Assembly: GCF_016865235.1 (NCBI RefSeq)
Contig: NZ_CP064030.1
Span: forward strand, 992,001-1,056,000
Direction of reading: 5' to 3'
DNA: 64,000 bases
Origin: Dyella caseinilytica
GTDB taxonomy: Bacteria; Pseudomonadota; Gammaproteobacteria; Xanthomonadales; Rhodanobacteraceae
Positions 32,432-41,604 of this stretch are shown one piece after another; position 1 is the first letter of the stretch; every line of letters begins with the position of its first letter. The position numbers were made by a program, and so were the translations under genes. The notes below the pieces were generated by a model. The model saw only the letters and a program-made list of their open reading frames with translations. It made no database searches and was not told where the DNA came from.

Positions 32432-32590
32432 GGGAAACCCTGGCTTGCAAACGCTGTCCCAAGGCCACATGGACTGGCCCTGGGGCGGAATGGTGTGCCG
32501 TGCATAGCTCCGGGGGGCATGGCATAATCCAAGGTCTTTTATTGGGCGCGCGGCAAAAACTCTTGCTGCGGCCATAACTTGCGGGACAAG

Positions 32591-32923
32591 ATGATGAGCC
32601 TTTCGACGAATTTCGTACTGGCGCAGGCAGCGCCGGGTGCTGCCGGTGGCGGCCTCTCCATGCTGATCATGATGATCGTGCTGTTCGGCCTGATGTACTT
32701 CATGATGATCCGCCCGCAGACGAAGCGACAGAAGGAGCACCGACAGATGGTGTCCAGTCTGGCCAAAGGCGATGAAGTGGTCAGCAACGGCGGTATCGCC
32801 GGCCGCGTCGAGGACGTGGGTGAAACCTTCATCACTGTCGAGATCGCGCCGAACGTGAAGATCAAGCTGCAGAAGAGCGCGGTACAGCAGGTGTTGCCGA
32901 AGGGCACGCTGAAGTCGTCCTGA
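32591..32923 (+). CDS. yajC: Preprotein translocase subunit YajC
   Basis: 110 residues from ATG 32591 (or 32594). One membrane helix at about 25-45 (LSMLIMMIVLFGLMYFMMIRPQTKRQKEH) is followed by a cytoplasmic domain with LAKGDEVVSNGGIAGRV and IKLQKSAVQQVLPKG. It is an accessory subunit of the SecDF-YajC complex. The upstream TTG at 32579 is not needed. secD follows after 75 bases. Confidence 0.97.
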   Translation: MMSLSTNFVLAQAAPGAAGGGLSMLIMMIVLFGLMYFMMIRPQTKRQKEHRQMVSSLAKGDEVVSNGGIAGRVEDVGETFITVEIAPNVKIKLQKSAVQQVLPKGTLKSS

Positions 32924-32998
32924 TCGTTCCGCGACGCGGACCGGTTTTCTTTATCACATTGACGCTAATCCCGCGGCCTTGAGCCGTGGATTTTATGG

Positions 32999-34900
32999 AT
33001 GCAAGGCATGAGCGATTTTCCACGCTGGAGATACTTTCTGGTTGCCGTGGTACTGGTGCTGGGCACCTTGTACGCGCTGCCGAACTTGTATCTGCCCAAG
33101 CCCGCGGTGCAGGTCTCGGCCACCCATAGCGCCGTGGTCGACGAGGCCTTGCAGCAGAAGGTCACGGCGGCGCTGCAGGCTGCCAAGATTTCCTACCTCG
33201 ACGCCAACCTCAAGCACGATCCCAGCCGCGGCGATTTCATCCTGATCGGCTTCGCCAACGGGGATCAGCAGAAGGCTGCGGCCGATGCGCTCAAGCCGGT
33301 GTTGGGTGATGACTACACCGCTGCGTTCAACCTGCAATCGACCGTGCCGAGCTGGCTCAGTGCGATCGGTGGCCGTCCGATGCCGCTGGGTCTGGACTTG
33401 CAAGGTGGCGTGCGCTTCCTGATGGCGGTCGACCAGAACGATGTGATCGACAAGCAGGAAATCCGCTACACCCAGGACATCACCTCGCTGCTCAAGGACA
33501 AGAAGATTCCGTTTGTCTCCGTTGCGCGTGATCCCACTCGCGGTCAGGGCGTAAACGTGGTGCTGGGTTCCGCCGCCGATCGCTCCGCGGCCAGCGATGC
33601 GATTGCCACCGAATACACCGATCTGAATGTCACGGATGGTGCCAGCACCGGCAACCGCTTCGTGCTCAACGCGGTGATCAAGCCAATCAAGCTGCGTGAC
33701 CTCGCCACCAGCGCGATTCGCCAGAACCTCGCCACCTTGAGCAACCGTATCAACGCGCTGGGCGTGTCCGAGCCGGTGATCCAGGCACAGGGCGAAGATC
33801 ACATCTCGGTCGAACTGGCCGGCGTGCAGGATCCGGCCGAGGCCAAGAAGGTCATCGGCGCCACCGCAACGCTGGAATACGTGGCAGGCCTTGGCGATGC
33901 ACGCGATCCCGCCGTGCAGGATGCCGTGAAGACCGGCAACGTCCCGCCGGATGCTCACTTGTATTACGGCCGTCACGGCGAGCCCTACCTGGTCAGCAAG
34001 AACATCATCGCTACTGGTGACGAACTGGTCGATGCATCGTCCGGCAACGACTCGCAAACCGGCTCACCCAGCGTGAACGTGACGCTGAATTCGGCGGGCG
34101 CGGCCAAGATGCTCGATTTCACACGCGACAACGTCGGCAAGCCGATGGCCGTGGTGTATGTGGAGCGCACCACCGACACCCAGGTCGTCGATGGCAAGGA
34201 AGTGCGTACGCCTAAGACGACCTACCAGGTCATCAACTACGCCACCATCAACGGTGTGTTCGGCAATAAATTCCAGACCACCGGCTTGGGCAGTACCAAG
34301 GAAGCATCGGAACTGGCTCTGTTGCTCAAGGGCGGTTCGCTCGCCGCTTCCATGGACATCGTGCAGGAAGGCGTGATTGGTCCCAGCCTTGGCCAGGACA
34401 ACATCGAAAAGGGCTTGAAGGCGGTGCTGCTGGGCCTTGGCCTGGTGCTGCTGGCCGCTGCGATCTACTACAAGCTGTTCGGCTTGGTGGCGGATGTGGC
34501 GCTGTTCTTCAATCTGGTGATTCTGGTGGCGGTGATGTCGGCCATTGGCGTGACCCTGACCATGCCAGGCATCGCTGGTATCGTGCTGACCCTGGGTATG
34601 GCGATCGACGCCAACGTGCTGATCTGCGAACGCGTGCGCGAAGAATTGCGTAACGGTTCAACGCCGCTGGCCGCGATCCGCGCCGGTTATGAGAAAGCCT
34701 GGGCGACGATTCTCGACGCCAACGTCACTCACCTTATCGCCGCGCTCGCTCTGACCACGATGGGATCCGGTCCGATCAAGGGCTTCGGCGTCACGCTGTT
34801 GATCGGTATCCTGACTTCGATGTTCACCTCGGTCACGGTGACTCACGCGATCACCGCGCTCATCCATCACGGGCGCAAGCTCAAGACGCTGTCGGTGTAA
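32999..34900 (+). CDS. secD: Protein translocase subunit SecD
   Basis: 633 residues from ATG 32999; ATG 33008 (MSDFPRWRYF) is an equal candidate. N-terminal membrane helix, then a large periplasmic P1 domain, with GRPMPLGLDLQGGVRFLMAVDQND at its start. Five helices near the C-terminus carry the RND-like motifs GIAGIVLTLGMAIDANVLICERVREELRNG and MGSGPIKGFGVTLLIGILTSMFTSV. SecDF uses the proton gradient to pull translocating proteins into the periplasm. secF follows 12 bases on. Confidence 0.97.
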   Translation: MQGMSDFPRWRYFLVAVVLVLGTLYALPNLYLPKPAVQVSATHSAVVDEALQQKVTAALQAAKISYLDANLKHDPSRGDFILIGFANGDQQKAAADALKPVLGDDYTAAFNLQSTVPSWLSAIGGRPMPLGLDLQGGVRFLMAVDQNDVIDKQEIRYTQDITSLLKDKKIPFVSVARDPTRGQGVNVVLGSAADRSAASDAIATEYTDLNVTDGASTGNRFVLNAVIKPIKLRDLATSAIRQNLATLSNRINALGVSEPVIQAQGEDHISVELAGVQDPAEAKKVIGATATLEYVAGLGDARDPAVQDAVKTGNVPPDAHLYYGRHGEPYLVSKNIIATGDELVDASSGNDSQTGSPSVNVTLNSAGAAKMLDFTRDNVGKPMAVVYVERTTDTQVVDGKEVRTPKTTYQVINYATINGVFGNKFQTTGLGSTKEASELALLLKGGSLAASMDIVQEGVIGPSLGQDNIEKGLKAVLLGLGLVLLAAAIYYKLFGLVADVALFFNLVILVAVMSAIGVTLTMPGIAGIVLTLGMAIDANVLICERVREELRNGSTPLAAIRAGYEKAWATILDANVTHLIAALALTTMGSGPIKGFGVTLLIGILTSMFTSVTVTHAITALIHHGRKLKTLSV

Positions 34901-34912
34901 TCGGGGAACGAC

Positions 34913-35878
34913 ATGGAAATTTTCAGCCACAACAGCAATGTTCACTTCCTCGGCTTGCGCAAGGTCAGCATCGGCATCGCCGTCCTGCTGATGGTTGCCT
35001 CGATCGCGCTGCTCGCCACGCGCGGTCTGAACTATGGCCTGGATTTCACCGGCGGTGTCAGCATCGAGGCCACCTACGACAATCCGGTCTCGGTTGAAGA
35101 CGTCCGCAGCGCGTTGGACAAGGGCGGCATCGAGAATGCGACCGTGCAGAGCGTCGGCGGCACCCGTCAGGTGTCGATCCGCTTTCAGCCAAAAGATGAC
35201 GCGCACTTTGTGCTGCAGGAAGGCAAATCGCCGAACCTCGACCTGATTGCGAACGACGTCGCCAAGGCGCTGCAGGCCGGCCGTCCGGACGCTAAGATCG
35301 CCGGCAAGGACTATGTCGGCCCGCAGGTCGGCGAACAGCTGCGCAGCGATGGTGTCACCGCGGCGATCTTCGTGATCATCGGTATCGGCATCTATCTGTG
35401 GATTCGCTTCGAACGCCGCTTCGCGATTGCCGCGCTGGCGACCGAAGTGCATGACGTGCTAGTCACGCTGGGCGTGATCTCGCTGGTGCAGCGCGAGTTC
35501 GATATGACGGTACTGGCCTCCGTGCTGGCGGTGATCGGTTACTCGATCAACGACAAGGTGGTGGTGTTCGATCGTATCCGTGAACTGTTCCGCTCCTCGC
35601 GCAAGGCCGATCCGGAAGAGATCCTCAACCGTTCGATCAACAGCACGCTGTCGCGAACCATCATCACCTCGTTGTTCACCAGCATCGCGATGGCCGCGCT
35701 GTATTTCTTCGGCGGTCCTACGGTGCATGGTTTTGCGATCACCATGTTGATCGGCATCCTGGTGGGTACGCTTTCCTCCATCTTTGTGGCCAGCCCGATC
35801 CTGCTGTGGCTGGGTGTGTCGAAGAAGGATCTGATGCCGGTGACCAAGGAGAATCCGGAACTGGCGCGCCGTCCGTAA
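34913..35878 (+). CDS. secF: Protein translocase subunit SecF
   Basis: 321 residues with six helices. It has the family features GLNYGLDFTGGVSIEATYDNP, YVGPQVGEQLRSDGVTAAI, VIGYSINDKVVVFDRIREL, SINSTLSRTIITSLFTSIAM and FAITMLIGILVGTLSSIFVASPIL. It forms the SecDF complex with the preceding gene product. A strong terminator follows at 35902, ending the operon. Confidence 0.97.
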   Translation: MEIFSHNSNVHFLGLRKVSIGIAVLLMVASIALLATRGLNYGLDFTGGVSIEATYDNPVSVEDVRSALDKGGIENATVQSVGGTRQVSIRFQPKDDAHFVLQEGKSPNLDLIANDVAKALQAGRPDAKIAGKDYVGPQVGEQLRSDGVTAAIFVIIGIGIYLWIRFERRFAIAALATEVHDVLVTLGVISLVQREFDMTVLASVLAVIGYSINDKVVVFDRIRELFRSSRKADPEEILNRSINSTLSRTIITSLFTSIAMAALYFFGGPTVHGFAITMLIGILVGTLSSIFVASPILLWLGVSKKDLMPVTKENPELARRP

Positions 35879-35901
35879 TTCGTCTTCACATATGTGTAGG
35901 T

Positions 35902-35929
35902 AAAACGGCCCGGATCTCCGGGCCGTTTT
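35902..35929 (+). terminator. Intrinsic terminator after secF
   Basis: Twelve-base stem AAAACGGCCCGG/CCGGGCCGTTTT with an ATCT loop. Confidence 0.93.
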
Positions 35930-36013
35930 CGTTGGTGATGTGACGCAGGACGTCACTTCGCAAATAGAAATCCGAACGCGTCAGCTGTTCCAGCGCGTTA
36001 TCACTTTTCAGTC

Positions 36014-36040
36014 TCAACTTCAGCGTGCTCCGGTCGATAA
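36014..36040 (+). promoter_or_regulatory. Candidate sigma-28 (FliA) promoter of motAB
   Basis: TCAACTTC, 11 bases, then GTCGATAA (one mismatch to GCCGATAA). The implied start is about 30 bases before motA. The -35 matches the consensus at five of eight positions. Confidence 0.65.
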
Positions 36041-36077
36041 GCCTGTCTAGGACATCGTGTCCTGGCCTGGAGTCTCC

Positions 36078-36947
36078 ATGCTTGTCGTGATCGGTTCCCT
36101 TGTGGTGCTTGGCTGCGTTTTTGGCGGCTATCTGCTGGCGCACGGCCATATGCTTGCGCTGTGGCAGCCCTGTGAGCTGATGATCATCGGTGGCGGTTCG
36201 GTGGGCGCGTTCCTGTCGGCTAATCCGGCCAAGATCGTGAAGGAAGCGTTTCGCAATATCGTCGCGTTGTTCAAAGGTCCCAAATACCGCAAGCAGGATT
36301 ACGTGGACCTGCTCGCTTTGCTCTACGACATTTTCGGTGTGATGCGTAAACAGGGTTTGCTCGGACTGGAATCGCATATCGAGGATCCACAAGCCAGCCC
36401 GGTGTTCAGCGCCTATCCGCGGTTGGTGAAAGAGCACAACCTGATCGAATTCATCACTGACTGCTTGCGCCTGATGGTCGGCGGCAACATGAATCCGCAT
36501 GAGTTGGAGCAGTTGCTGGAAGTGGAACTGGAAACACATCAGCAAGAAGCAGAGGCGCCTGCGCTGGCAGTGTTGAAGATGGCCGATGCACTGCCTGGAT
36601 TCGGGATTGTTGCAGCCGTGCTTGGTATCGTTACCACCATGTCGCAACTAGGTGGCGACACCTCGCAGATCGGCGAACACATTGCTGGCGCGCTGGTCGG
36701 CACTTTTCTTGGCATCTTGCTTTGCTATGGCTTCGTCGGGCCGCTCGGTGCGGCGATGGAAAGCCGCGTGAGCGAAGATGGCAGGGCGTTCGAATGCGTA
36801 AAAGTGGCCTTGCTGGCGTGTTTGCGCGGCTATAACCCCAAGGTGGCGGTCGAGTTTGCACGCAAGACACTGTCGCCACAGACCCGTCCCAGCTTTCAGG
36901 ATTTCGAAGAACACCTCAAAGGCGCGCGGGCTGGAGCTGCGGCGTGA
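36078..36947 (+). CDS. motA: Flagellar motor stator protein MotA
   Basis: 289 residues from ATG 36078 (GGAG five bases upstream); a GTG at 36057 is in frame but does not fit the family. It begins MLVVIGSLVVLGCVFGGYLLAHG, as in E. coli MotA, and contains DLLALLYDIFGVMRKQGL, the cytoplasmic loop, and ADALPGFGIVAAVLGIVTTM and HIAGALVGTFLGILLCYGFVGPLG as helices 3 and 4 with the conserved prolines. MotA and MotB form the proton-driven torque-generating ring around the flagellar motor. motB overlaps by four bases. Confidence 0.97.
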   Translation: MLVVIGSLVVLGCVFGGYLLAHGHMLALWQPCELMIIGGGSVGAFLSANPAKIVKEAFRNIVALFKGPKYRKQDYVDLLALLYDIFGVMRKQGLLGLESHIEDPQASPVFSAYPRLVKEHNLIEFITDCLRLMVGGNMNPHELEQLLEVELETHQQEAEAPALAVLKMADALPGFGIVAAVLGIVTTMSQLGGDTSQIGEHIAGALVGTFLGILLCYGFVGPLGAAMESRVSEDGRAFECVKVALLACLRGYNPKVAVEFARKTLSPQTRPSFQDFEEHLKGARAGAAA

Positions 36948-37903
36948 GCGAATACGACGGCGATTCGCTGGTAGTCGTCGTACGCCGTGCACGTCGCCGC
37001 AAGCATGGCCACCATGGCGGTGCGTGGAAGGTGGCTTACGCCGACTTCGTGACAGCGATGATGGCGTTTTTTTTGGTGATGTGGCTGATTGGCGTCGGCA
37101 CGAAACAGCAGCGTGCCGCTATCGCCGAATATTTCAAGAATCCCAGCATGGTGGCGGGCAATGCGACCATGGCACCGCCCGGCAAGGTCGGGCCAGGCGG
37201 CGCCAGCGACAGTGCTATCAAACTGGGTGGGGCCATGGATATGCCGCATGGTCCGGGCAAGGATCGACGTGCGTCGCGGACCGCCGCACCAGATGTGGAA
37301 AAGCTGGCGCAGGAACAGGAGAAGGCGCGCCTGGAAAATCTTATGCAGCAATTGCACGCGGCCATTGAAAAAAGCCAGGCACTCGAGCCGTTCAAGGATC
37401 AATTGCTGCTGGATATCACGCCAGAAGGTTTGCGCATCCAGATCGTCGACAAGCAGAACCGGCCAATGTTCGACACCGGTAGCGCCACACTCAAGCCTTA
37501 CACGGTGGCGATTCTTCGCGAGCTGGCAAGTTTCATCGGCCAGGCGCCGAACAAGATCAGCCTGTCGGGCCACACCGACGACGCACCCTATAGCAGCAAT
37601 CACAACTACAGCAATTGGGAGCTGTCCGCAGATCGTGCGAACGCGGCGCGCCGCGCGTTGCTGGATGGTGGACTGAACGAAGAAAAGATTGCACGCGTAG
37701 TGGGTCTGGCAGCATCCGTACCGTTCGACAAGGTCAATCCAAGCGATCCGATCAACCGGCGCATCAGCATCATCCTGATGACCAAGCAGGCACAGGATGC
37801 AGCGTTATCGCAGGAGCAGGCCGATAGTGCGCAAGCGGCGACACCGGCGATCACCAATGTCTCGGCATCCGTCGTTACGCCTGTTGCGCCCGGTGCCCCG
37901 TAA
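36944..37903 (+). CDS. motB: Flagellar motor stator protein MotB
   Basis: 319 residues from GTG 36944 (GTGA overlap with motA). The single membrane helix contains the proton-carrying Asp in KVAYADFVTAMMAFFLVMWLI. The OmpA-like peptidoglycan-binding domain is at about 170-290, with NKISLSGHTDDAPYSS and NWELSADRANAARRAL. A linker rich in Gly/Pro/Ala (about 65-120) includes the plug region. The last 30 residues are Ala/Thr/Val-rich and low complexity. Confidence 0.96.
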   Translation: MSEYDGDSLVVVVRRARRRKHGHHGGAWKVAYADFVTAMMAFFLVMWLIGVGTKQQRAAIAEYFKNPSMVAGNATMAPPGKVGPGGASDSAIKLGGAMDMPHGPGKDRRASRTAAPDVEKLAQEQEKARLENLMQQLHAAIEKSQALEPFKDQLLLDITPEGLRIQIVDKQNRPMFDTGSATLKPYTVAILRELASFIGQAPNKISLSGHTDDAPYSSNHNYSNWELSADRANAARRALLDGGLNEEKIARVVGLAASVPFDKVNPSDPINRRISIILMTKQAQDAALSQEQADSAQAATPAITNVSASVVTPVAPGAP

Positions 37904-37916
37904 CGCCGTAACCAAT

Positions 37917-38621
37917 CTACGGTTCACGCTCAGCGTGATTGAGCGATGCAAGACGCTCTGGCGTGCCCACATCTGTCCAGGCACCACGATGATGACTGCC
38001 AGTCACGGCGTTTTGTTTCATCGCAGCCTCCAGCAACGGCCTGATCTTGAAGCGTGCGGGCTTGTTTGCAGCAACGTCGTATCCAATCACCGAGTGCCAC
38101 GGATCCAGAAACTCGCGACGATAGACACCAATCCCGCTGTAGGTGAGTCGTTTGTCGCCATCGCTGTGCAATAGCCCATTAGCGTCCAACGCAAAATCAC
38201 CTTCCGGATGATGCGATTGGTTGTCGACCATCAATAGATGCGCAACACCTGCGGGTTTGGTGGGTAACGCAGCGAAATCGGCATCCGTCCACACATCACC
38301 ACTCACGACGATAAACGGTTCCGGCCCGAGTAAGGGCAGGGCGTTGAGCATGCCGCCGCCGGTTTCCAGTGGTGTGGTGCCTTCATAGGCGTAGCGAATG
38401 CGCAGACCCCAGCGCGAACCGTCGCCCAGTGTTTCGGGAAACTGATCGGCCAGATGCGAAGTGTTGATCACCACGTAATGCACGCCGATGGCGGCCAACT
38501 TCTCCAGGTGCCACGCGATCAACGGCTTGCCTTGCACGGTCAGTAGCGGCTTGGGCGTGTGATCTGTCAGGGGCCGCATGCGCTCGCCCAGACCTGCGGC
38601 GAAGATCAGTGCGTGTCTCAT
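37917..38621 (-). CDS. murU: N-acetylmuramate alpha-1-phosphate uridylyltransferase
   Basis: 234 residues. The nucleotidyltransferase signature is FAAGLGERMRPLTDHTPKPLLTVQGKPLI, with the metal Asp in VVSGDVWTDADF and NADG-like FALDANGLLHS. Its four-base overlap with amgK (ATGA) and gene order match the MurU-AmgK pair of Pseudomonas putida, which converts recycled MurNAc to UDP-MurNAc, bypassing de novo synthesis and giving intrinsic fosfomycin tolerance. Without that context the sequence alone would be called a sugar nucleotidyltransferase. Confidence 0.9.
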   Translation of the reverse strand: MRHALIFAAGLGERMRPLTDHTPKPLLTVQGKPLIAWHLEKLAAIGVHYVVINTSHLADQFPETLGDGSRWGLRIRYAYEGTTPLETGGGMLNALPLLGPEPFIVVSGDVWTDADFAALPTKPAGVAHLLMVDNQSHHPEGDFALDANGLLHSDGDKRLTYSGIGVYRREFLDPWHSVIGYDVAANKPARFKIRPLLEAAMKQNAVTGSHHRGAWTDVGTPERLASLNHAEREP

Positions 38622-39631
38622 GCGTTAGCGACCTTGGTCAGATCGCGGCCTTGTACGTGCCGTTCGATCAAAGCGGCGAATTCCGCCAGCTCTGGATAGC
38701 TGCGTGCGACGGAGATAACGTAGTGGTAGACACGCGGCACATCAGCGAGATAACCGGGTTTGCCGTCGCGGTACCACAAGCGATAGAACTGCCCCAAGAC
38801 ACGCACATGGCGATGCAGGCCGGTCAGGTCGAACCAGCGCAGGAATTGTTTTTGATCGACATCGGCGGCAATACGTTGCGTATCGATCAACTTGCACCGA
38901 TACGATTCGGCCCATGCTTCGACGCGTTCGCGCGGCCAGGCGATATAGCCATCGCGCAACAGCGACGCGAGATCGTAGGTGATGGGACCTGCGAGTGCAC
39001 CTTGGAAATCGATGATGCCCGGTGAGTTGTGTTCGACGATCAGCAGGTTGCGGCTGTGGAAATCGCGATGCACGAAGCAGCGTGGCTGCTCCAGTGCATT
39101 GCGCACGATCACGCCGAAAGCTGCTTCCAGCACATCCGCTTCACTGGAATCAGGCTTGTGCCCAAGATGCCGGCCAAGGAACCATTCCGGCATGATTTCC
39201 AGGCCGCGGATCAACACATCGCTATCGAACGGCGGCAGGTCGCGGTAATCCATCCGGCTCTGCATGCGCAGCAGTGCATCCATCGCCTCGCCATACAAAG
39301 CGTCGACAGTGCTTTCGTTCAAGGCGGGCAGATACAGTTGTGTGCCGAGATCCTCGATCAGCAGGAAGCCTTGTTCGAGGTCTTTGTCGTACACCGCCGG
39401 CACATGCAAGCCCGCGGCGGCCAGTTGCTGCCCGATCTTCAGCCAGGGGCGCGGATCTTCCTGCGCCGGCGGCGAATCCATCACGATCCAGCTGCGGCCG
39501 TCATGGTGGGTGCGCCAGTAGCTGCGAAAGCTCGCGTCGGCAGAGGCAGGTTCCAGGGTGAGCGTGGGATTGCCGAGGCTGGTTCGCGTCCAGGCGAGGC
39601 GGGTGGTGGCGCGGTCGTTGAGGCTTTGCAT
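38618..39631 (-). CDS. amgK: N-acetylmuramate/N-acetylglucosamine anomeric kinase
   Basis: 337 residues from ATG 39631; a GTG at 39652 is an alternative. It is of the aminoglycoside phosphotransferase fold: substrate/ATP parts SADASFRSYWR, the brenner motif FVHRDFHSRNLLIVE and the metal motif GIIDFQGALAGPITYDLASLLRD. In Pseudomonas AmgK phosphorylates MurNAc at C1 for MurU to use. The pair on the minus strand forms a two-gene operon. It is bounded upstream by a single REP unit at 39696-39734. Confidence 0.9.
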   Translation of the reverse strand: MQSLNDRATTRLAWTRTSLGNPTLTLEPASADASFRSYWRTHHDGRSWIVMDSPPAQEDPRPWLKIGQQLAAAGLHVPAVYDKDLEQGFLLIEDLGTQLYLPALNESTVDALYGEAMDALLRMQSRMDYRDLPPFDSDVLIRGLEIMPEWFLGRHLGHKPDSSEADVLEAAFGVIVRNALEQPRCFVHRDFHSRNLLIVEHNSPGIIDFQGALAGPITYDLASLLRDGYIAWPRERVEAWAESYRCKLIDTQRIAADVDQKQFLRWFDLTGLHRHVRVLGQFYRLWYRDGKPGYLADVPRVYHYVISVARSYPELAEFAALIERHVQGRDLTKVANA

Positions 39632-39695
39632 GCAGGAGTTCGAGGCGGACACGCGAATAGCTTAGTGCCAGTTCGCATTGTTCATCCAATTCCGG

Positions 39696-39734
39696 CCTCA
39701 GCGTCGCCCGGCCTTCGCCGGGGTGACGCCGAGG
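39696..39734. repeat. Single REP-type hairpin related to family B
   Basis: CCTCAGCGTCGCCCGGC and GCCGGGGTGACGCCGAGG flank a CTTC loop with a few mismatches. It sits between amgK and amtB. Confidence 0.7.
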
Positions 39735-39751
39735 CTGTCTTGCACTATTCA

Positions 39752-41062
39752 TCAGGACAGGTTGTATGCCCGCTCCTCATGCTCGGCGATATCCAGGCCA
39801 ATCTGCTCTTGCTCGGCCGTCACGCGCAGCCCGATGGTCAGGTCGACCAGTTTCAGGATCACCCAGCTCAACAACCCGCTCCACACGATGGTGAAGCCCA
39901 CGCCCTTGCACTGAATCCACAGCTGCGCCAGCGGCGACGTCACGGCGGTGTCGAATCCGCCCAGCTTGGGCGCGGCAAACACGCCGGTCAGCAGGGCGCC
40001 GATGATGCCGGCGATGGCGTGCACACCGAACACGTCCAGCGTGTCGTCATAGCCGAGCTTGTGCTTCAGGCGCGTAGCGGTGAAGAAGCAGGCCGCACCG
40101 GCCACGAAGCCCAGAATCAAAGCGCCGCCCGGTCCCGCCGTGCCGGCGGCGGGGGTGACTGCCACCAGTCCGGCCACCGCACCTGAGGCAATACCCAGCA
40201 CGCTGGCGCGCTTGTGCACGATCCATTCCACCGCGACCCAGCCGATGGCTGCAGCAGCGGTCGCAATCTGCGTGACCAGCATCGCCATGCCGGCGCTGCC
40301 ATTCGCGGCCACGGCCGAGCCCGCATTGAAACCGAACCAGCCCAGCCACAGCATGCTGGCGCCGATCACCGTGTAGCCAAGATTGTGCGGTGGCATGTGC
40401 GTGTGCGGATAGCCGCGACGCTTGCCCAGCACCAGGCAGGCAACCAGGCCGGCGATGCCTGCGTTGATATGCACCACGGTGCCACCCGCGAAGTCGAGCA
40501 CGCCCAGGTCACCCAGCAGCGAGCCCGGACCGCTCCACACCATGTGCGCAATCGGCAGATAGACAAAGGTGAGCCATAGTCCGGAGAACACCAGCATCGC
40601 GCTGAATTTCATGCGCTCGGCAAAGGCGCCGATGATCAGCGCAGGCGTGATGATCGCAAAGGTAAGCTGGAACATTACGAACACGCTTTCCGGCACAGTC
40701 TGGTAGAGCGTCGTCGGTGTCAGTCCCGCCAGCATCACGCGATCTAGCGCGCCGATGAACGAATGCCAGTTGGTCACGCCGGCATGCATGCCATCCGTGC
40801 TGAAGGCCATCGAATAGCCGTACACCATCCACAACACCGTCACCAGCGAGGTGATCGCCAGACACTGCATCATCACCGACAGCAGGTTCTTGGCGCGCAC
40901 CATGCCGCCATAGAACAGCGCGACGCCGGGAATCGTCATCATCAGCACAAACGCACTGGCGACGATCATCCAGGCGGTGTCCCCGCTGTTGAGCGTGGGG
41001 GCTGGTGCTGCCTGCGCAAAAGCGGCAGGAGCGAAAAATAGCATCGGGGCCAACAGCATCAT
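39752..41062 (-). CDS. amtB: Ammonium transporter
   Basis: 436 residues from ATG 41062. A signal peptide (MMLLAPMLFFAPAAFAQA) precedes eleven membrane helices. Amt family parts include GDTAWMIVASAFVLMMTIPGVALFYGGMV, the ammonium gate with Trp/Phe, and the twin-His pore residues in the TVVHINAGIAGLVACLVLGKR and DVFGVHAIAGIIGALLTG regions. The frame continues upstream to 41221, but codons 41063-41210 are made of REP family C units, so I treat that part as intergenic. A start at ATG 41137 is possible. The C-terminal tail (about 30 residues) is where GlnK docks. glnK lies directly upstream in the same operon. Confidence 0.94.
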   Translation of the reverse strand: MMLLAPMLFFAPAAFAQAAPAPTLNSGDTAWMIVASAFVLMMTIPGVALFYGGMVRAKNLLSVMMQCLAITSLVTVLWMVYGYSMAFSTDGMHAGVTNWHSFIGALDRVMLAGLTPTTLYQTVPESVFVMFQLTFAIITPALIIGAFAERMKFSAMLVFSGLWLTFVYLPIAHMVWSGPGSLLGDLGVLDFAGGTVVHINAGIAGLVACLVLGKRRGYPHTHMPPHNLGYTVIGASMLWLGWFGFNAGSAVAANGSAGMAMLVTQIATAAAAIGWVAVEWIVHKRASVLGIASGAVAGLVAVTPAAGTAGPGGALILGFVAGAACFFTATRLKHKLGYDDTLDVFGVHAIAGIIGALLTGVFAAPKLGGFDTAVTSPLAQLWIQCKGVGFTIVWSGLLSWVILKLVDLTIGLRVTAEQEQIGLDIAEHEERAYNLS

Positions 41063-41076
41063 CGTGCGAAGACGCG

Positions 41077-41197
41077 CTCCCTCTCCCCTGCGGGGAGAGG
41101 GTTGGGGTGAGGGGGCAAGGCTTGCCTTGGGATTCATTGAAACTTCGGTGCAAGAGTGGCCCCTCACCCCAGCCCTCTCCCCGCAGGGGAGAGGGAG
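41077..41197. repeat. REP pair (BIME), family C, in the glnK-amtB gap
   Basis: One unit (CTCCCTCTCCCCTGCGGGGA to GTGAGGGGG, 41077-41115) and an inverted unit (41160-41197) are separated by 44 bases. They leave the reading frame open through the amtB leader, encoding a PSPQPSPRRGEG-like string that is a known artefact of this repeat type. Confidence 0.85.
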
Positions 41198-41210
41198 TAA
41201 TGGCTGCATA

Positions 41211-41549
41211 TCAAAGCGCATCAGCGTCCACCTCCTGCGTCCGAATACGAATCACCTGTTCCAGTTCGCTCACGAAAATCTTGCCGTCGCCGACCTTGCC
41301 GGTACGCGCGGCCTTGGTGATGGCTTCGATGGCCAGTTCGACTTGTTCATCACTGACAGCCAGTTCGATCTTCAGCTTGGGGAGGAAGTCCACGACGTAC
41401 TCCGCACCGCGGTACAGCTCGGTGTGCCCGCGCTGGCGGCCGAAGCCTTTGACCTCGGTCACGGTCATGCCCTGCACCCCGGCCTCGCCGAGTGCTTCGC
41501 GCACATCGTCCAGGGTGAAGGGTTTGATGATCGCGGTGATCCATTTCAT
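41211..41549 (-). CDS. glnK: Nitrogen regulatory protein P-II (GlnK type)
   Basis: 112 residues from ATG 41549 (MKWITAIIKPFTLDDVREAL). The T-loop GFGRQRGHTELYRGAEYVVDFLPK has the uridylylated Tyr at residue 51, and the B-loop is TGKVGDGKIFV. Trimeric sensor of 2-oxoglutarate and ATP/ADP; when nitrogen is plentiful it blocks AmtB. Linked to amtB and preceded by a sigma-54 promoter match, so I name it glnK rather than glnB. Confidence 0.95.
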   Translation of the reverse strand: MKWITAIIKPFTLDDVREALGEAGVQGMTVTEVKGFGRQRGHTELYRGAEYVVDFLPKLKIELAVSDEQVELAIEAITKAARTGKVGDGKIFVSELEQVIRIRTQEVDADAL

Positions 41550-41588
41550 GCGCGGCGATTCCCCATAAGAACGGTTTTGTTGCAACAC

Positions 41589-41604
41589 AGCAGATTGCGT
41601 GCCA
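41589..41604 (-). promoter_or_regulatory. Candidate sigma-54 promoter of glnK-amtB
   Basis: On the minus strand TGGCACG-CAAT-CTGCT, against TGGCACG-N4-TTGCW. Both invariant elements (GG and GC) are present at correct spacing, and the implied start is about 29 bases before glnK. Two TGCACCA half-sites on the same strand, at 41689-41695 and 41711-41717 (22 bases apart), could bind NtrC. Confidence 0.78.
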
